Shown here: in pieces, positions 34,381 to 46,008 of the stretch | Position numbering within the stretch: position 1 is the stretch's first letter | Layout: each line of letters starts with the position of its first letter | DNA from: Ipomoea triloba | Lineage: Eukaryota > Streptophyta > Magnoliopsida > Solanales > Convolvulaceae | NCBI RefSeq assembly: GCF_003576645.1 | Contig: NC_044922.1 | Span: 16,823,839 to 16,887,838, forward strand | Direction: 5' to 3' | Length of the DNA stretch: 64,000 nucleotides | Made by a program: the position numbers and the translations under genes | Notes under the pieces: model-generated | The model's input: only the letters and a program-made list of their open reading frames with translations | The model's database searches: none | What the model was told of the DNA's origin: nothing

Positions 34381-34533
34381 AGCATAGTTTTGGAAAAAAA
34401 AATTATTTTGTTTAGAATTAAATTAGTGCTTACCAAATATACCAATTTGGACTATTAATCTTGTAGGCAGTTTAGTGCTATAACTAGGGAAAAAGTGTCC
34501 TATAATATTATTCCATCAGATCTCTAATTAAAA
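34381..34533 (+). pseudogene. Promoter remnant of a fourth peptide gene copy
   Basis: The upstream block and core promoter of the gene unit are present, but the TATA box reads TATAACTA (34479-34486). Homology stops in the 5' UTR near 34533, before any ATG. Both exons are missing, replaced by unrelated sequence. Confidence 0.8.
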
Positions 34534-35156
34534 ATTAAAAATTGGAATTAATTCGAAATTAATTCCGTAACAGATGAATCAAGACTCTGAAAGGTCACTA
34601 CCCGAATCGTATACGAGACGACGATGGGTTAAACCCGAGTTCATCAGATTATACGAGTGGACAACCATTCGACCAATGATTCGTGCTACCACCACGAGTT
34701 GATGAGCCAAAGGATGAACTGATAGGCCAGACTCGTGCTACCACCACGAGTTGATGAGCCAAAGGACGAATTGATAGGCCAGGCCGAACCATGAAGCACG
34801 AGTTTATGATTCACAAGGCCGAATCATTAATGGCTCTGTGTTGGAAAAATGGTACGAAAATGAACAACATTCATGCCCGCAGGTGTTAGCTTACACAAGT
34901 TATTTGATTTGCACCACCCTACACGCGAAAGAGAGTCTCTATGCTATATAATTCAATACACTTTAGAAAGGCTCTTGCATAAATACTGGTGCAAACCCAC
35001 TCCCCAAACCAATGTGGGACAAAAGCTTACTTTAAAGCTTTTCCCTCCATTTTTTCAACTCTAATGGGTCAACTTTGAGAACCAATTTCCCATTCACCTA
35101 TTATTGCACTTGACTTTCCGAGTTCTTGCACCGACTTTCCAAGCTCCCGCCCAACA
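34534..35156. other. Unassigned repeat DNA with 52-bp duplication
   Basis: No gene. GTGCTACCACCACGAGTTGA and following bases are duplicated head to tail at 34679-34730 and 34731-34782. CAATGTGGGACAAAAGCTTA near 35012 resembles copia LTR sequence. This block removes both the exons of peptide copy 4 and the last exons of the S28 pseudogene. Confidence 0.5.
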
Positions 35157-35223
35157 ACTTTAACATTAAAGTTTAATCTTCCCCAAATATAAGAGTAAGG
35201 CACTGTTTATGATATATACTTAC

Positions 35224-37450
35224 TTGCCAACTCCATCCCCAAATAGCATTACCGGTGGGAATACTGTAGCAAGATTGGTTTCCTTCACCAGCGAAGAATC
35301 CAGCAAAAATTCAGTCAAGAATATGAGTCCCTTTGGGCGCGCCATCTATGCCGCCGCACACCTCCGTCACTGGATATTCCGACGGTGTGTCATATTGAGT
35401 GGCGACGGAGTACCTCAAATCCAAGTAACCCTTTAGATCCCTCGACGAGTTTAAGTCCCTAAGCACCATCCAATAAAAGTTGTGTAACTATAATATTTAC
35501 AATAGTGATAAACACTTAATTTGACAAATTATATTTATGTATATATTTGAGGATAAGTACTTACTGGCAAAGCTTGAATTTGCGACTGAGAATGTAGAGG
35601 TTGTTTGGCTTGGAAGCAATTTTGTCAATAATAGACCATGATTTTCTTATAGTTTGATAACAACTCTCACTAACTTCTGCAACCAACAATCAAATTAAAA
35701 ATTCAAGCTTGTAAAAATCATCATATGATACAAAAAAAAAAGTTTGATTGCTTACTGACATTGCGGTTTTGTGTAGGGTCAGTGCCTCCCTGAGTGTCGG
35801 TCTCGAAGGAGGGACGTGGAGGTGTGTCAAGTGTTCGGGAGTTTACTTGATTGAGTCTTGCATGTGATTTGAGTGTGGTGAATGGTGGATTGTGAGTGAA
35901 AGGAGTTCATAAGGTTTGGTTTGAGTGCAAGGAAATAGTAAAGTAAAAGAGTTTGCAAATATGTAAAAGAGATAGGGATTGGATAGTGTTCATGTATGTT
36001 GCATTGTGGTGTGATTAAAGTAATGGATAGATGATGCAAAGATGCTGGCTATTCAAGAGTGTGTTGTCTTAGTCATTTTCCACCTTTGTGTACTAAGGCT
36101 TCTTTGACTTAGGAGTGCCTTCAAGCATCCAAAGCTCTAAGAGGAATTTTATCAAACACTTAAGCTACACACTATCCTACTATTCTTAAGAAGTCCATAG
36201 GAACTATGATTGTGTCAAGCTTCAAATCCTAACTCTAATCAAAGACATGAAAGAGTCAAGAGCTCAATCTCTCATCTAGATTGGCCAAATCCAAACAAGA
36301 TCTCATCAAAACAACAATCAATAGACAAGAATAGATAATCCAACAATCTAAGCATTTAGATCCAAAGTAGAGATAAGATCATCACACTAGCAACATTCAA
36401 TCACACAATACAAATCCCTAGATTAAACTAGCCACTCATGTTATGAAATTCAAGACAAAAGCTAATTTAATCCAAGAACAAGATAACTAAATATTATAGA
36501 AATGAAATAGAGATCACCTAGAGTGAAGTAATCCTTCAATCCAAGCTTGTTGTCTTGCTAGAATGGAGATTTATCTAATCTAAGAAATGAAAATCTAAGA
36601 AAATGGAGAAAGTTCTCCAAAGGAAAAACTAAGGAAAGGGAAAACTAAATTTCTGGGAACCTCCTCTGAAAATCTATCAAAGGGGTTTAAATAGTCTCCG
36701 AAAAAGCAACCCTAGTCTAATTTCGCGTAATGCAGTCTCCACGCCTGCTCACACGCGTGTGAGTGTGCGTGGGAGGCTACTGGATTGTTTCCACGCATGC
36801 TCACACGCGTGTGGCCATCTACTTGGGTCCTCCGGGGCTCCGATCTTGCCTGGTTCGTTCTTTAAGCTCAACTTTTGCTACTATTTGCTCCCGGGACTCC
36901 TGTTTTACCTCCTTTAGGCTAAAAGTAGCTTTTGTGTGTTGGTTAGTGATTTTCAAGCATTTATGAGCATAATTCATCATGTAAGGATGCTATAAACGTG
37001 ACAAAACACCCTAATATGTGCTTGATTTAAGGGTATCTCGGAGGCTTATCACTTACCCTAAAGTCTTTGGTCGGAATAATATCTATTTTGTGATGTGATA
37101 TTGTCAAAGTAGAGAATGGGAGCTGATGAAGCTAAGGCACCCAGAACAACGTGTGGATACTTCAAACGAAACCACGAAGCAAGTACTTCGCAACATAATA
37201 CAAATGTAATTTCAACCATTAATTCTTTTCAAAAATGTAACTCATCAAAATATTTGAAATTTAGAAAATAAAGATAGAAGTAATCTTGTACTTCCTCCGT
37301 ATGATCCTCTGACAACAATGATGGGATCGGAGAATCTTGAGCCGAGTATTTCTTCTTTATATACAATGGCACCTCTGCATAATCAGCTAAAGCTTGAGCC
37401 GAGTTAAAATACCCACGAAGGTTAAGAACTCCATGGCAAGGAATTGAAGA
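35224..37450 (-). pseudogene. Prolyl-carboxypeptidase-like (S28 peptidase) gene, decayed
   Basis: Four consecutive exons of a lysosomal Pro-X carboxypeptidase-type serine peptidase can be read on the minus strand. Exon a (37294-37450): [14 protein letters not shown]...KYSAQDSP, then in a shifted frame the nucleophile region GSYGG. Exon b (37057-37185): [20 protein letters not shown]. Exon c (35565-35676): [17 protein letters not shown]...[11 protein letters not shown]. Exon d (35224-35458): LKGYLDLRYSVATQYDTPSE, then YPVTEVCGGIDGAPKG and IWGWSWQ. Defects: a frameshift before GSYGG, a GT-to-GA change at the donor of exon a, a small deletion and stop at the end of exon b, and a TGA after GTHILD in exon d. 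The first exons and the C-terminal exons are missing. A solo LTR sits in the intron between exons b and c. The original enzyme would cleave C-terminal residues after proline in the vacuole or outside the cell. Confidence 0.85.
35756..37051 (-). mobile_element. Solo LTR B in an S28 intron, with 5-bp duplication
   Basis: It starts TGACATTGCGG at 35756 and ends GGCTTATCA at 37051 (sense TGATAAGCC on the minus strand). CTTAC at 35751-35755 and 37052-37056 is the target duplication. It is close to LTRs C and D of element E, and no internal sequence remains, so it is a solo LTR. It lies in the same orientation as the S28 gene, five bases after an exon end, so its left duplication copy rebuilds the GTAAG donor. 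An ACGCGTG cassette (36725-36830) precedes TATTTAAACCCC near 36690. Confidence 0.92.
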
Positions 37451-38324
37451 CTGAAATGGCATTAGGTTAGTTCAACCTAATGTTAGATATTTGCATTCAA
37501 ATATTTAATTTAATTTCTATAAAATCAAAGCCTTCAAAACAGATAAAACACTAGCGGCCAATCCTGCAATAGATGATCTATTTACGTAAACATATTAGTT
37601 ATTATTGTCTTTAACAAATGGTATTAAAATTTGATTAAACTATTAATCTATTTTAGTAAATAGTTATTAGTTTTGTTTTTTAAATTTTAGATTTAATTAA
37701 ATTTAAAATTTTAAGATTTTGATGGACCCACCATAGCACACAGGCCTAGGTGGGGTTAGCTAGCTTTTTCTAAGCTCGCTAAATTAGTAGACTTTGGCTA
37801 GTTTCAATTGACTTTGTCTTGCCGGTTCACTTTGACAATACTATATAAAACATATGAATAATTCATACCTACTTCTCTCATTAGTCATTACTATAAAAAC
37901 ATGTCTTTCTTTTTAAAATTCATATACCATAGTTGTCATTTGACCCATTTTGATTGATGTTTTAAATAACACAAATGCTATTTGCCAAAAAACATGCATA
38001 GAAATTTACATACGTTCGTTGCATTCATTGGTGTATAAGTTGCATCGACCATGACAATGCTAATGTTAATTAATTGCATTCTTTTTCACAATGAAGCTTA
38101 CCCTATAATGGTCTTCGGAATTTCTTGACAACATGGAGATGGGTGGTCTCGAGTTTACGTTTGCTTTCTTTTGTTATTTGTAGATTGTCATATTTTATCA
38201 TTTGGGAGTTATGGAAGCATACGAACGACTGCATGCGTGGTCGGGGGTCACCTAGCATCCCTAGGTGCGTAACCAGGGTGTGGCTTTTGTTATGGGGTTC
38301 CTTGCTCGGGGTCTGTGGTATAAT
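37451..38324. other. No gene; possible LINE tail fragment
   Basis: AT-rich. On the plus strand at about 38185-38320 the reading YFIIWELWKHTNDCMRGRGS resembles the WELWKHRN motif that follows LINE-type reverse transcriptases in plants (zf-RVT region). It is short and alone, so only a weak call. Confidence 0.35.
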
Positions 38325-39610
38325 TGAAGGTTGTAGTTTATGGTCAGGTGGATAAGTGGTAAAACGAGGAAAAGTTCCCGAGTGTCGTGTCTCTCAAGGA
38401 TGACATATTGGAGCGAATTAGTGTTGGCATTTAGGATGTTAAGAGGTAACAGTTGCAAGAACTAACTAGGAACAAGAGGATGATAAGGCATAGGTTTGTA
38501 CAAGGGTTTTGAGGTTTTAAAAGGTGGGTTTGGAAAAAGGTAAAGTGGAGATTGGGGTTCGTGGCTAGCCTATGTGGTCTATTATCTAATGGTGTTGCAA
38601 GTAAATGATTTGGATTCAACTAGGGAGTTCATGGCACTTCACCAAGTGGCGTCACACTTGGACTCCCACATCCTCATTCGGTTGGGGCATTTTATCAAAC
38701 ACCTTGTCTACCACTCCTCCCGGACCTCTTCCTTTCGGACTAAGGGCGGGGATGTGGATGAGTTGGACTCGTGAGTGGCCGCTATCGCGCACACACTCAC
38801 TTTCACGGAGTTTGCTACCTTATGTGGCCACACTCAGGCACAAAACATATCAAACATCAACCACACAAGTAAAGCAATATCTTCAACAATTCAACCACAT
38901 AGCTAGTTTCGGGGCCACCAATCCCCTATCTAATCTAAGCAAACATTAAAATAAGTAAACAAGAAAAAGCAATAGAAGATTCAAAGAAAGCAAAAAAGAA
39001 ATCAAAATAGATAATGAAAAGAAGAGTTACCATCCATGGAGAATGGGTTCCATTACATTTTTGCCTTCAATCTTCTACCCTCTCTCTAAAATTCCTACTC
39101 TAAACCTAATCTAAGAATGGAAAATGATTTCTAAATGTTCCCCTGAAAAATCCTATCAAGCCTCCTTAAATAGCCTTCGAATTTTTGCCCTAAACACATT
39201 TCCGCGCTGTGTTCCGTCCACGCGGCGTGGAGGCCGTGTGGAGGCTGCGTGGACACTTTCCAGTAGTTGTCCACACGTGCGACCACGCGCGTGGGCTGCG
39301 TGGACCCAAAATTTGCTTCTATTCTCTTCTTCCAAGTTGTAGCCCTCGACGATGCGGTTCCATATCAACTTGCTTCGCCTCATTCGGACATTCCTAGCTC
39401 CGGTTACGCCTGTTTTACTAAGATGTCACCGGAATGCCTTGCGAAAGTTTAGCTTCGCGCAAATTATATAAAAACACATATGATTAGTCCCTAGACCTAT
39501 ATGCGATGAAATTGTCCTATTATGACAAGTTTTAGGCCTAACAGGCATCTAATATACCATATTTCACACCTAAATTACCCCTCAAACACGACTACTTTTT
39601 GCACTTATCA
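38325..39610 (-). mobile_element. LTR of gypsy family F (left copy)
   Basis: It starts TGAAGGTTGTAG at 38325 and ends GCACTTATCA at 39610. The same block occurs at 46821-47355 (next to a PBS), 25383-26571 (solo) and inverted at 42651-43682. The sense strand contains a CCACGC/GCGTGG cassette (39205-39305) before TATTTAAGG near 39173. In element orientation it is the 3' LTR, since PPT-like GTGTGGAAACTT adjoins it at 39611. Confidence 0.85.
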
Positions 39611-41500
39611 AAGTTTCCACACTTTAATCTTGCTTGTCCTCAAGCAACTCACAATCAAACGCTAATCATTTAAGTGCCAAAAATGGCTGTGTTACTCAAT
39701 CAATTAACCGGTTTATCAACTCTAGTGTGTAGCCAACCGGAATGGGTGAAATCTCCCACATTATCTATAAAGAATGGTAACCACATGACATACACTCTAA
39801 GAATATACAAACGAAGCGAAACCCCTACGGTCTCGTTTGGACAATGCAACACACACACCCTTCATACAACCAAGCATGCAATCCAAGTTAGATTCACCTT
39901 AGATTTTACAAAGGCCTTTAAGCCGAGCCGCCTAGTGGGAACGATGTGCACACCTCAACCAATACTTTTCAACCAAACGCCAAAGCCCAACGAGTAAAAT
40001 AAGTGAGGGTAGGGACATGGACCACTCACCGCCAATGGCTTGGGCGGTCTCTCTTTCTTCTCAACCCCTTCGGATAACACCATCGGGCGACCTGACTTCA
40101 CATAGATCTCCATGCTTTTTCGAAGGTCAGTGCAATGGGTGCCCGAATCCAAGCAAGGCGGCTCACCTCCTCTCAATTTTCTCATCTCCTAGGATCTCTT
40201 TGGGACAACCGACTTCAAGTGGATCTCCACACTTGTTTGAAGACGGTGCTATGGTTGCCCCATATCTAGCAAGATGGCTATCCTCGAATCTTATCTCTAG
40301 GAGTGACCAAACATTTTTCTTAAGCCTCTTTTATTTTTCAAACTTCATTTCAACCCCTCATGCCTTTTACTTGGGAATCGGGATTTACTCACATTTCTCA
40401 CCATAGGCTCACCTTTTGCCCCATGCCCTACTAAGATTAGTTTAATTTTGGGCTTTGCTTTCACTTATCTTTCTAAAATTAAGGGGTGCACACTCCCAAT
40501 TCGAGAGATCATTGACTAAGGTCTAAGCAAAATAAGAGATAAATATCATGCAAGCATACAAGAATATAAAGCTTATTTGGTCTAAGCAATTGCTTGGTAA
40601 AGAAGGGGTGCTTCCCATGGATATTCAAAGAGAAAAATTTTTTATTTTTGGCATATGATTAACATTCTCCCTAGATAATGTGAACAATGACACACTCTCC
40701 AAAGATCAAACACACCCATAAGACAAGACCAATAAATCAATCAAGCAAACAAGACAATTTAAGAACAACGTGCGCCCTTTCCACACTTTAAAACAAACAT
40801 CGTCCTCAATGTTGCCTTGAGGATCAAGTGGAACAAAGGAGCATGGTCATTCAAAATCAATCAAACCCTTTCCACACTTTAGAAGTGTTTCCGGCGGTGT
40901 GGGGTATCAACAATATAACATTTTGTGGGTGCAACATAGTATGTGCTTGTCAAGTATGCAAGGAACATGTACAACAACTCAATTTCTACACTTTAGAATT
41001 GAAAAATGAGGCATGAAAAGGTAAAAGGGATAAGAGTTTTACAACTAAGTAAGCATGCCTTCATTTCCAGACCTTAAGCTACCAACATCTCTTTTGCCTC
41101 CGTTCTCCAAGCTACATGAAACAATGTTAGTACAAGAAGACAACCAATTGACGTGCAATGGCCTGACGGAACTCCTCTTTTATTCTTAATGAAAGAATTA
41201 AAGCATAAATCATAAAACAAGGTAAGTAACTAAAACAAAAGCAACAAGAAAGATATGTAAATCAAGATAGGAGAAGATTCTTGGCATGGTCAAACCTTGG
41301 AGACTCATAAAAATTGGATGAAAAAGAGAACAATGCACAAAAATTTGTCAGGACCTGTCCACGTGGACTTCATGCGTGGATGCCCGCATGGATCAGCATT
41401 AGAAAGGTTCCACGTTGACTCCACGCATGTGGGTAACGTGGACAGCAGTGCTGAACACTTTCTTCGTCTCCCGGCTTTTGCCTTCCACTTTTGATCCGGT
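39611..41500 (-). mobile_element. 3' internal region of family F element
   Basis: No protein. It is homologous to the non-coding stretch between the env-like ORF and 3' LTR of element E (51756-53200), with landmarks GTGGGAACGATGTGCAC, GGTAGGGACATGGACC and TCGTCCTCAATGTT. Purine motifs AAAGTGTGGAAAG (minus sense) occur at 39613, 40778 and 40868. A GC-rich CCACGTGG/GCGTGGA cassette lies at about 41355-41455. Two imperfect 120-bp units (CTCCAYGCTTTTTCGAAGGT and following) lie at 40100-40270. Confidence 0.7.
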
Positions 41501-41582
41501 TTAGCTCAATTCGTCATGGCTTAGCACCAAAATCACCTGCAATGTTAGCTCAAACAGGGCTATGTATAGAACCCTTTGAACA

Positions 41583-42650
41583 TATATCCTAATTCCTCCG
41601 TTCCTTATGGAAACATCGAGGACGATGTTTACTTTTAAGTGTGGAAAGGGTGTATGCTTCTCAAAATAGTTGATTGACCGAGTGATAGGGCATAGGAACT
41701 AGAGGGCGTGTCATTGCCAATACTATCTAGGAGGGCTTCTAACCTTGTGCCAAATCTGAATGTTCTAAATATGCTTTGGAAGTTACATTTTGCACCAATT
41801 TGCACAATTTGACCCAAATTGAAAATTTTTATGTGTGCTTGCATGTTCTTCACCTTGTATTTTGTTTGAACCTTAGTCAATGATCTCTCGAAGTGGGAGT
41901 ATGAATCCTTTAAGTTTTAGAAAGATAAAAACTGCGAAGACCGGAAATTGAATTAATCTTAGCAGGACATGGGGTAAAAGGAGAGCCTTAAAGTGAGCGT
42001 TGAGTGAAGAATCCCTATTCCCTAGAAAAAGGCATGAGGGGTTGATTTGGAGAAAAGTAAAAAGGCCTCAATATGGCCACTCCTTGAGATAAAATAAGAG
42101 GTAAGCCATCTTGCCAGGATACGGGGTAACCACTGCACCGATCTTCGAAAAAACATGGGGCTACATGTGAAGTCGGTTACCCCGAAAAGATCCTGGAAGA
42201 TGAGAAAATTGAGAGGAGGTGAGCCACCCCGCTTGGATTCGGGCACCCATTGCACTGACCTTCGAAAAAGCATAGAGATCCATGTGAAGTCGAGTCGCCC
42301 GAAAATGAGATCCAAGGGGTTGAGAAAATTGAGTGATCTCCCAAGCCATGGCGACGAGCGGTCCATGTCCCTGCCCTCACTTATATAACGCAAAGGGGCT
42401 TTGGCGTTGTGGTTGGCAATTGGCCGAGGGATGCACATTGTTCCCACTAGTCGGATAGGCTGGAGGCCCCTAGAAAATACAAGGTGAAACTCTTTTGTCA
42501 TTTGCATGCTTGAAAGGTGTGAACAAATTTTTCATGTTATATCCATCTCTTGAGACCTCACTTCTTTAGCATATTTCTTACATTTGGTTGGCATGAGCTT
42601 AGCGGTCTTGGTAGTAGTGTAGGGGATTTCACCCGCTCAACGCCGAACAC
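41583..42650 (+). mobile_element. Inverted copy of the F-family 3' internal region
   Basis: This is the reverse complement counterpart of 39700-40830. It runs from GGAAACATCGAGGACGATGT and TTAAGTGTGGAAAGGG at 41600-41650 to the GTGAAACTC region at 42480. With 38325-41500 it makes a tail-to-tail inverted pair. No coding capacity; frames at 42022-42507 are by-products. Confidence 0.7.
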
Positions 42651-43682
42651 CCACACATCACTTGAGCTTAGCGTGGAATCTTTCCAGTAACCATCCACGC
42701 CCACCACCACGCGTGGTGGCATGCGTGGTCGGGCCAAGGGCCATTTTGGGAAATTTGTTCCCTTTTGTCACCTATATAAATCCCTTTTGCCCTAAACCAA
42801 AAGGAGGAGAAAAAATTTTAGAGTAGGATAGATCTGAAAATTGTAGAGGGTTTTCTCCCCTCTTGGGTGAAAATTCCTTTTCTTCTAGGTTAGATTAGAT
42901 CCAAGGGCAAGGAGGAAGATTGGAATTTCAAGAACAAAAGTGTAAAGATCCCCTTCTTGAGGGTGGTAACTATTCTCTCCAATTCTTAATCTAATATTTG
43001 TTTCTTTGAGATTTCCTTTCTCTTTCTTGTTTCTTTAGCATGTTAGAGTAGATTAGATAGGGGATTGGTGGCCCCAAAGTTAATCTATGTGGATGCTTAA
43101 TATTATTGCTAGTAGAATTGTGAGTTCCTTGATTGTTAGATGATGAACTTGTGTGGATGATGTTCTTAAAGTTTTGTGCCTATTGTGGCCACATTAGGTA
43201 GCAAACTCAAAGGAAGTGAGTGTGTGCACGATAGCGGCCACTCACGAGTCTAACTCACCCACATCTCCGCTCTTAGTCCGAAAGGACGAGATCCGAGAGG
43301 AGTGGTAGACAAAGTGTTCGATGAAATGCCCAACCGAATGAGGATGTGGGAGTCCAAAGTGTGACGCCACTTGGTGAAGTGCCACGAACTCCCTAGTCTA
43401 TTCCACATCTTTTACTCGCAAACCTATCTATAGATAGATCACATAGAGAAACCTAAAGCCCCAATCTCCGCCTTTTCATTTATTTTACACAACCCTTTTA
43501 CCCCCTTCAAACCTTCCTACAAATGATATCCAATCCTAGCAAGTCCCGTAACTCTTTCTTTTCAACCTCTCAAATGCCAACACACTAATTCGGTTCCCAT
43601 TCGCCATCCTTGAGACACACGACACTCGGGGAGTCTTGACTCTTCATTTTAACATCCTCCATACCACTTATCCACCTCACCG
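42651..43682 (+). mobile_element. LTR of family F in inverted orientation (truncated)
   Basis: Reverse complement of LTR F with shared blocks (GCCACTCACGAGTC, TTGAGACACACGACACTCGG, ACCACTTATCCACCTCACC). The LTR start is missing, and it stops at CCTCACC (43682) short of the expected CTACAACCTTCA end, where the H-family LTR begins. It contains a CCACGCCCACCACCACGCGTGG cassette core at about 42697-42720. Confidence 0.75.
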
Positions 43683-44998
43683 CAAAATAAGTCACATCAC
43701 ATCTCATACGGCCATATGCATGGCCGTATGCTTTTGTGCAATTTACAGTGCGTTCCTCAAAATTCTGTGCAACTACTTTGGCTTAAATCTTCCATCCAAC
43801 TTCCATTGAAATGAAAGACTTTCCAAAGACAAGCAATAATTATTGATCACTAAACATTGAAAGATAGAAATAAATCCAATTCAAACTCAAGAACCCTAGG
43901 TGGGTTTCTTTCCCTTTTTCACAAAAATCACAAGCTAAGCATCAAAATAGATAATACAACCCTAACTCAAGCCCATAAACTAACTACTCATGATTAAATA
44001 GCATAAAGAACACAAAAGCACAAGTAATAAACATAAATCTTGATAAAGAAAAGAGATAAGGGAAAGAAAGCTTCTCTATTAAAATGGGTGGTGGAATCTT
44101 GAAATCCAAGATTACAAGCTCCAAAAGTGTTAAAATACATATATCTAAGCCTAATCTAACCTAAAAATATGAAATGGAGTGAATGGGAGTGTTTAGGGTT
44201 CAACCATAGGTCAAAACTGTGTTCAAAATGCTCAAAAAGAGCTTAAATACTAAACAGCGCAGGTGCCATACGGCCTCTCATACGGCCATATGCATGGCCG
44301 TATGCTTTTGTGCAATTTACAGTGCATTCCTCAAAATTTTGTGCAACTACTTTGCCGTCTAGGCTATTTTTCACCCTCAAAAACACTTCACTAGCCTTTC
44401 TGGTCTTCATCAAAGTTGTATCCTTTCAAGTTTTCTTTCCAATGGATTAAGAATTACCTCATTTGGAAATTCATAGGCTGAAATATGGTCAAAAAACCGA
44501 ACAGTGGCAGATTTGGACGAAATCTGTAAGTTTTGACGATTTTGACCCCTTTATATTCCTTTTAAAGCTTTAATGTCTTCACGAGAGTTATAGCCCTTTG
44601 AGTCTACGTTCTAATGGAACAAGAATCACTCAATATGAATATTTATAGGCCGAGATATCGTCCAAACACTAAGATGTCGACGTGCAGAAATTTCAACACC
44701 TTGACCTTTTGCTTCTCTTTTGTTTTAGTTTGCCCAAATGATCAAATACCATTGCAAATACAACTCTTAGTCTCCCTTGGAAGTGTTGCACCCATCTTTA
44801 TAGCTTCTCTTTGACTCCCATTGACTCCAAATTCATCCAAAATGCTTGAAAATCACCGCCTTTGCTTCCAATGCTTTCCAACTCATACTCCTTGCAAAAT
44901 AACACAAATAAGCACTAATTCTCATGAAATTTGGAATGATCTGAAAGCAAAGTGACTTAGTGAAAGGGAGAAAAATATAGACAAATGAGCACTTATCA
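43683..44998 (-). mobile_element. LTR of gypsy family H, minus orientation
   Basis: The sense (minus) strand starts TGATAAGTGCTCATTTGTC at 44998 and is homologous to the plus-strand LTR at 23541. The far end is truncated near 43790. CATACGGCCATATGCATGGC occurs twice (about 43705 and 44278) within a copied block of about 80 bp, so part of the U3 has been duplicated to the truncated end. A palindromic ATACGGCC/GGCCGTAT cassette precedes TATTTAAGCTC near 44248. It interrupts the Pro/Tyr-rich ORF of family F. Confidence 0.7.
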
Positions 44999-46008
44999 AT
45001 TAGCACAAGAAAGATTAAGAATGTTACCACATGTTGGTTCTTCATCTTCCCACACTATCTCAATGTCTTCATCTTCACTCTCCATCTCTACCTCCGTTTG
45101 ATTTTCCAATTCGAAAATTGGGACTTCTTCAAGAACCGGGGCATAACAATCTACTTTCTCTTCAACACTCACCTCTTTACTAGCATTTTCTTCTTTTTCA
45201 ACCTCTTGTACAATCCTTTGATTGGCTTCCAAAATTAGGAGATCATCTACAATGAGGTAGTTAACCCGTAGTGAGCTTGTCTTCACGAGCTCCTCCATCA
45301 TGGATAGCATTTTTTTTCAACCTCTTCTAATGGAAGCACTTCCTCCCAGAGGGTGGCAAGATAGTCTTTCAATTCGCTCTTGATTTCGGCTTTTAAATTA
45401 CCTGTGTCCTCCTTAGCCATCCTTGTGAATGCTTCTATCTTGTCTTTTAAAATCTCAATCTCGTCCTTGGCCGGTGGGATATAATCACAAAGATTGGGTC
45501 GGGTAAAATATGGATTTGAAGGTGGTGTTTCAAAGAAATGTGAAGCATTGTTTTTTTCGTGAATTTGTGATAGAGGTGGGTAGTAGGTGTTTGGGTGGGA
45601 ATTGGGGAATGAATATGGCTCGTGAGTATAGCTTGGGTCAATCTTTTTCATCATTTGTACAAGCTTACTCTCAATATTTTGGAATAAAGCTTTAGAGCTC
45701 AACGAGTCATCTTCATGAAAAATGGGGTATTGTGGAGGGAGTTCTTTTTTATAAGGTGGGGGTGGGCGTACGTATGGTGGTGGTGGATGATGGTTATGTG
45801 TATAAGATGGATAAGGATATGGAGGTGGTAAGTAGTGGTGTGGAAATGGGTAAAAATTTGGAGGTGGGTAGTGATAGGTTGGTGGAGGGTAAACATAGGT
45901 AGAATGGGGGTAATAGGGATATGGTTGGGGTGGAAAACCTCTCCAAGATTGTCCTCCATGGTGTGGATAACCATGGGGATTCATATGAGCACACATTAGG
46001 GCTGTCAA
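44999..46008 (-). pseudogene. Pro/Tyr-rich ORF of family F element
   Basis: On the minus strand, downstream of a PBS where gag is expected, is an unusual frame. From MNPHGYPHHGG it runs through about 90 residues of Pro/Tyr/His-rich low complexity (PPPTYHYPPPNFYPFPHH), then an acidic helical part (ESKLVQMMKKID), then KDEIEILKDKIEAFTRMAKE and LEEVEKK. The frame shifts at a run of eight T at 45311-45318 and continues as an acidic tail (ESEDEDIEIVWEDEE) until the H-family LTR at 44998. There is no capsid motif, zinc knuckle or protease. I do not know the function. The upstream start is disturbed by the MITE at 45998. Confidence 0.6.
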
